Shown: in pieces, positions 41,854-43,854 of the stretch | How the letters are laid out: each line of letters opens with the position of its first letter | Numbering within the stretch: position 1 is the first letter of the stretch | Origin: Thermoplasmata archaeon | GTDB lineage: Archaea; Thermoplasmatota; Thermoplasmata; Thermoplasmatales; Thermoplasmataceae | Direction of reading: 5' to 3' | DNA length: 43,854 bases | Assembly (NCBI GenBank): GCA_015520045.1 | Contig: WAQW01000012.1 | Coordinates: 1 to 43,854 of the forward strand | The notes under the pieces: generated by a model | Seen by the model: the letters and a program-made list of their open reading frames with translations, nothing else | What the model was told of the DNA's origin: nothing | The model's database searches: none | Made by a program: the position numbers and the translations under genes

Positions 41854-43842
41854 TCATGCCAGCTTCTTGTCCAGTAAGAAACCGTTGGCAATATAGTCTG
41901 ATCTCACTGAACCATTGTTGTTGAAGTTCCTGGCTGTGTGTATGCCATATACAGTGAAGTTCCCAAAGAGAATGGTTAAGTTTGTTATTTGCGTCCAGTT
42001 GTTGTTCAGTGGATTAAACAGCTCCATGCCCGTTGTGAGCTGCCCCACTGTCAACCATTCCTCCGTTCCATTTGGCAGCTTAACGAATATTGGCTGGTCT
42101 TCCATGCCGGACACAAACAATTCTCCATTGTTTATGCTGGTTATCATGGAAACGTTGTTCTCAATAACACTGGTTACTGTTGTCTCCATTAACCTGCCAG
42201 TCTGGATATTATATGAGAGTGTCTTCATGCCCGGGCGAAGATTCTGTACCATAATGCTTGATCCATCAGCGAGTGTAATGTTGGTTCCTGTGAGGACACA
42301 ACCACCACCTGAACCCGGGGAGTCTGGCTGTGCATATACATAGGCAAAGACTGTGGGTACCTGTATGCTGGCACCATCAACCTCCAGGTTCTGGCTTGTG
42401 TAACCGATGTAGAGCTCCGGGGGATTGCTGCTTAAACTGCTATATTCTATCCAGGAAACCGCATAATCCATATCCTGGCTTCCCCACTGAATAAATGCCA
42501 GAGTTTCACCAAGGGCAGAAGACACAAATCCTCCTATGGTGGCTGCAACAGCTGCGGCATCCCCTATTCCAAGTGTAGCTACCCCCAGAACTATCGCACC
42601 TGCACCTATTCCTATACCGGCCAGAGCAGCATAGTTGGTGATATGACTATAAATTAACCACGATGAAATTTCGTACCAACCCGGGGCACCATTAATGGGC
42701 CATGAATTATTGTGATATTTTAAGGTCATGTACGGTTGCTGCTCGGGATAATAGGTAGGCTGTGTTTTTCCTACACCTCCCATTATGCTGCTTGCATTGT
42801 GTACAATCTGGGTAATCGCAATATCGGTCTGGAACTCTCCCGTTGGTACATAATAAGATTGTCCAGTTACGGGATTATAATGTATCTCATATAGCTCGTA
42901 ATTGGCAACGGTCAGATTCCCACGAATGTAAGCGTAACTCCAGCCATAACCAGTGGAATTTGTAACACCACTTGGTTGGTAAGCAAGGATTGTGTATGCT
43001 CCTGTATTGACACCATTGGAAGTCCCAATGCTTATCTGAACATTGCTGGAGCTGTATGGATTGATGATCTGGCCCATTACATCCGTGGTCTTGCTCCCGG
43101 CGTAAAGAACTTCACCTGCTTCTACCGATCCCGCACCGTAGGTTTCACCCTGAGCTAGAGGAATTTTGAGAGGTGAGCTGTTATTTCCATGCACCAGGGT
43201 TGCATTGGTCTGGTACCAGATCTCAAATATGTTATTGCCGTTTAACCGGGAGGGAGGGGGATTATTCAGGTTGGCATCCGGGATCATGTTTTCAGAACTT
43301 CCATAAGTAACATACGCTTTGAAATCCAGAGGATGTACCTTAACCATCTTATCCGGGATCAACCTGTGGCCGAACCCTTTCCCCGCATGGATATATGCAT
43401 GATAGCTCTCCCCATGGAGCAAAGCTTCTGGTGTCAGCCTTATGGAAGTCTGCTGTGTGTATGTTGCATTATTAACCTTATATGTCAAGAAAACAATGAT
43501 GTAAGGTTGAAATGCGTTGTTGTGTCTTGCGTTGTAACTGATCCACCGGGAAGCCATCTCATGCACCGGTGACATATTCTTAACACTGTACATTCCCCCA
43601 CTGTTGGTCACACCGGCAAATAGAAAAGCGGTACCGTTACCTTCTGATGGGGGGATCTCGATCATTCCCTGCACAGAAGCATTTACCATGGGGAACCCAT
43701 AATCATCAACCACCTGAATTCCTATGGAGGATCCTGAGTCAAAGGGGCCGGTCTTTGTTATTGCCATACCGGCAAAGGCAATGACAATTACCGAAATGAT
43801 CAGTATCGAGGCAATAACCAAACTTTTTTTGTTATTGCTCAT
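41854..43842 (-). CDS. Extracellular protein with C-terminal Hint (hedgehog/intein) domain
   Basis: 662 residues. A signal anchor (SLVIASILIISVIVIAFAGMA, residues 7-27, shown in part) leads to an exported chain beginning with a carboxypeptidase-regulatory-like segment, GIQVVDDYGFPMVNASVQG (41-59). Residues 405-450 are Gly/Ala-rich and hydrophobic and may be a second membrane segment. The Hint domain runs from C515 to about 656: GCVLTGTNITLADGSSI, then MKTLSYNIQTGR, WLTVGQLTTGMELFN and the terminal YIANGFLLDKK. The usual TxxH of block B reads M580-E-D-Q583, and the closing HN is DK, so the N-terminal cysteine is kept but other catalytic residues look lost. Whether it self-cleaves is unknown. 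Confidence 0.8.
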   Translation of the reverse strand: MSNNKKSLVIASILIISVIVIAFAGMAITKTGPFDSGSSIGIQVVDDYGFPMVNASVQGMIEIPPSEGNGTAFLFAGVTNSGGMYSVKNMSPVHEMASRWISYNARHNNAFQPYIIVFLTYKVNNATYTQQTSIRLTPEALLHGESYHAYIHAGKGFGHRLIPDKMVKVHPLDFKAYVTYGSSENMIPDANLNNPPPSRLNGNNIFEIWYQTNATLVHGNNSSPLKIPLAQGETYGAGSVEAGEVLYAGSKTTDVMGQIINPYSSSNVQISIGTSNGVNTGAYTILAYQPSGVTNSTGYGWSYAYIRGNLTVANYELYEIHYNPVTGQSYYVPTGEFQTDIAITQIVHNASSIMGGVGKTQPTYYPEQQPYMTLKYHNNSWPINGAPGWYEISSWLIYSHITNYAALAGIGIGAGAIVLGVATLGIGDAAAVAATIGGFVSSALGETLAFIQWGSQDMDYAVSWIEYSSLSSNPPELYIGYTSQNLEVDGASIQVPTVFAYVYAQPDSPGSGGGCVLTGTNITLADGSSIMVQNLRPGMKTLSYNIQTGRLMETTVTSVIENNVSMITSINNGELFVSGMEDQPIFVKLPNGTEEWLTVGQLTTGMELFNPLNNNWTQITNLTILFGNFTVYGIHTARNFNNNGSVRSDYIANGFLLDKKLA

Positions 43843-43854
43843 TGGAATGTCACA

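Noticed and set aside
1-43854. CRISPR array or replication origin
   Set aside because: No regularly spaced direct repeats were seen, and no Orc1/Cdc6 gene or clustered origin boxes.

Overview
The window is from a euryarchaeon of the order Thermoplasmatales or a close relative. The main reasons are: an HU/HTa-type histone-like protein of the kind used by Thermoplasma instead of archaeal histones; archaeal information-processing genes (RPA with a zinc finger, TFS, SRP54, FtsY, prefoldin alpha, beta-CASP ribonuclease, family 4 uracil-DNA glycosylase); a geranylgeranyl reductase for ether lipids; an epimerase-type threonine dehydrogenase like that of Thermoplasma/Picrophilus; and promoters with a TATA box about 25-30 bp before the start codon, often with almost no leader. 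Base composition looks intermediate, and a species cannot be assigned from sequence alone.

Layout. 1-640: remnant of an ISL3-type transposase (minus strand). 638-5795: plus-strand run of MTA phosphorylase, beta-CASP nuclease, a YbjN-like protein, RPA, an RPA-associated protein and two small helical proteins. 5807-12000: minus-strand glycine decarboxylase (gcvPB/gcvPA), HTa, a DUF3311/sodium-solute-symporter pair and a membrane protein. 12162-12528: two near-identical tRNA-Ser genes. 12571-13715: CoA-binding protein and flavin reductase. 13800-13985: a strongly structured, possibly independent noncoding RNA with no family match. 14206-15919: TFS and SRP54. 15920-21669: minus-strand ferredoxin/geranylgeranyl reductase, then a PadR-MFS-CARDB-Nth operon. 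21670-23760: decayed accessory island with an antitoxin, a frameshifted MazF-like toxin and a ruined IS21 istA. 23763-29060: SfsA, KBL and threonine dehydrogenase, MqnA-like protein, IMP dehydrogenase. 29051-32297: uracil-DNA glycosylase and the pgk-pfdA-ftsY operon. 32505-35948: nucleotidyltransferase and UDP-sulfoquinovose synthase (convergent), MarC, and an orphan ABC ATPase. 36126-40200: FHA/zinc-ribbon protein, multi-spanning membrane Ser/Thr kinase and PP2C phosphatase. 40343-43842: two large secreted or membrane-anchored proteins, one with a C-terminal Hint (hedgehog/intein) domain.

How genes connect. Threonine dehydrogenase and KBL, divergently transcribed, convert threonine to glycine plus acetyl-CoA; the P-protein of the glycine cleavage system could then oxidise the glycine. 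The nucleotidyltransferase and UDP-sulfoquinovose synthase could make the sulfonated sugar nucleotide for surface glycans or sulfolipid. SRP54 and FtsY are the two GTPases of the SRP pathway. FHA, kinase and PP2C form a writer/eraser/reader phosphosignalling set.

The most novel-looking items are the FHA-kinase-PP2C module, the neighbouring Hint-domain surface protein whose active site looks partly lost, the unassigned structured RNA upstream of TFS/SRP54, and the toxin interrupted at an A8 tract.
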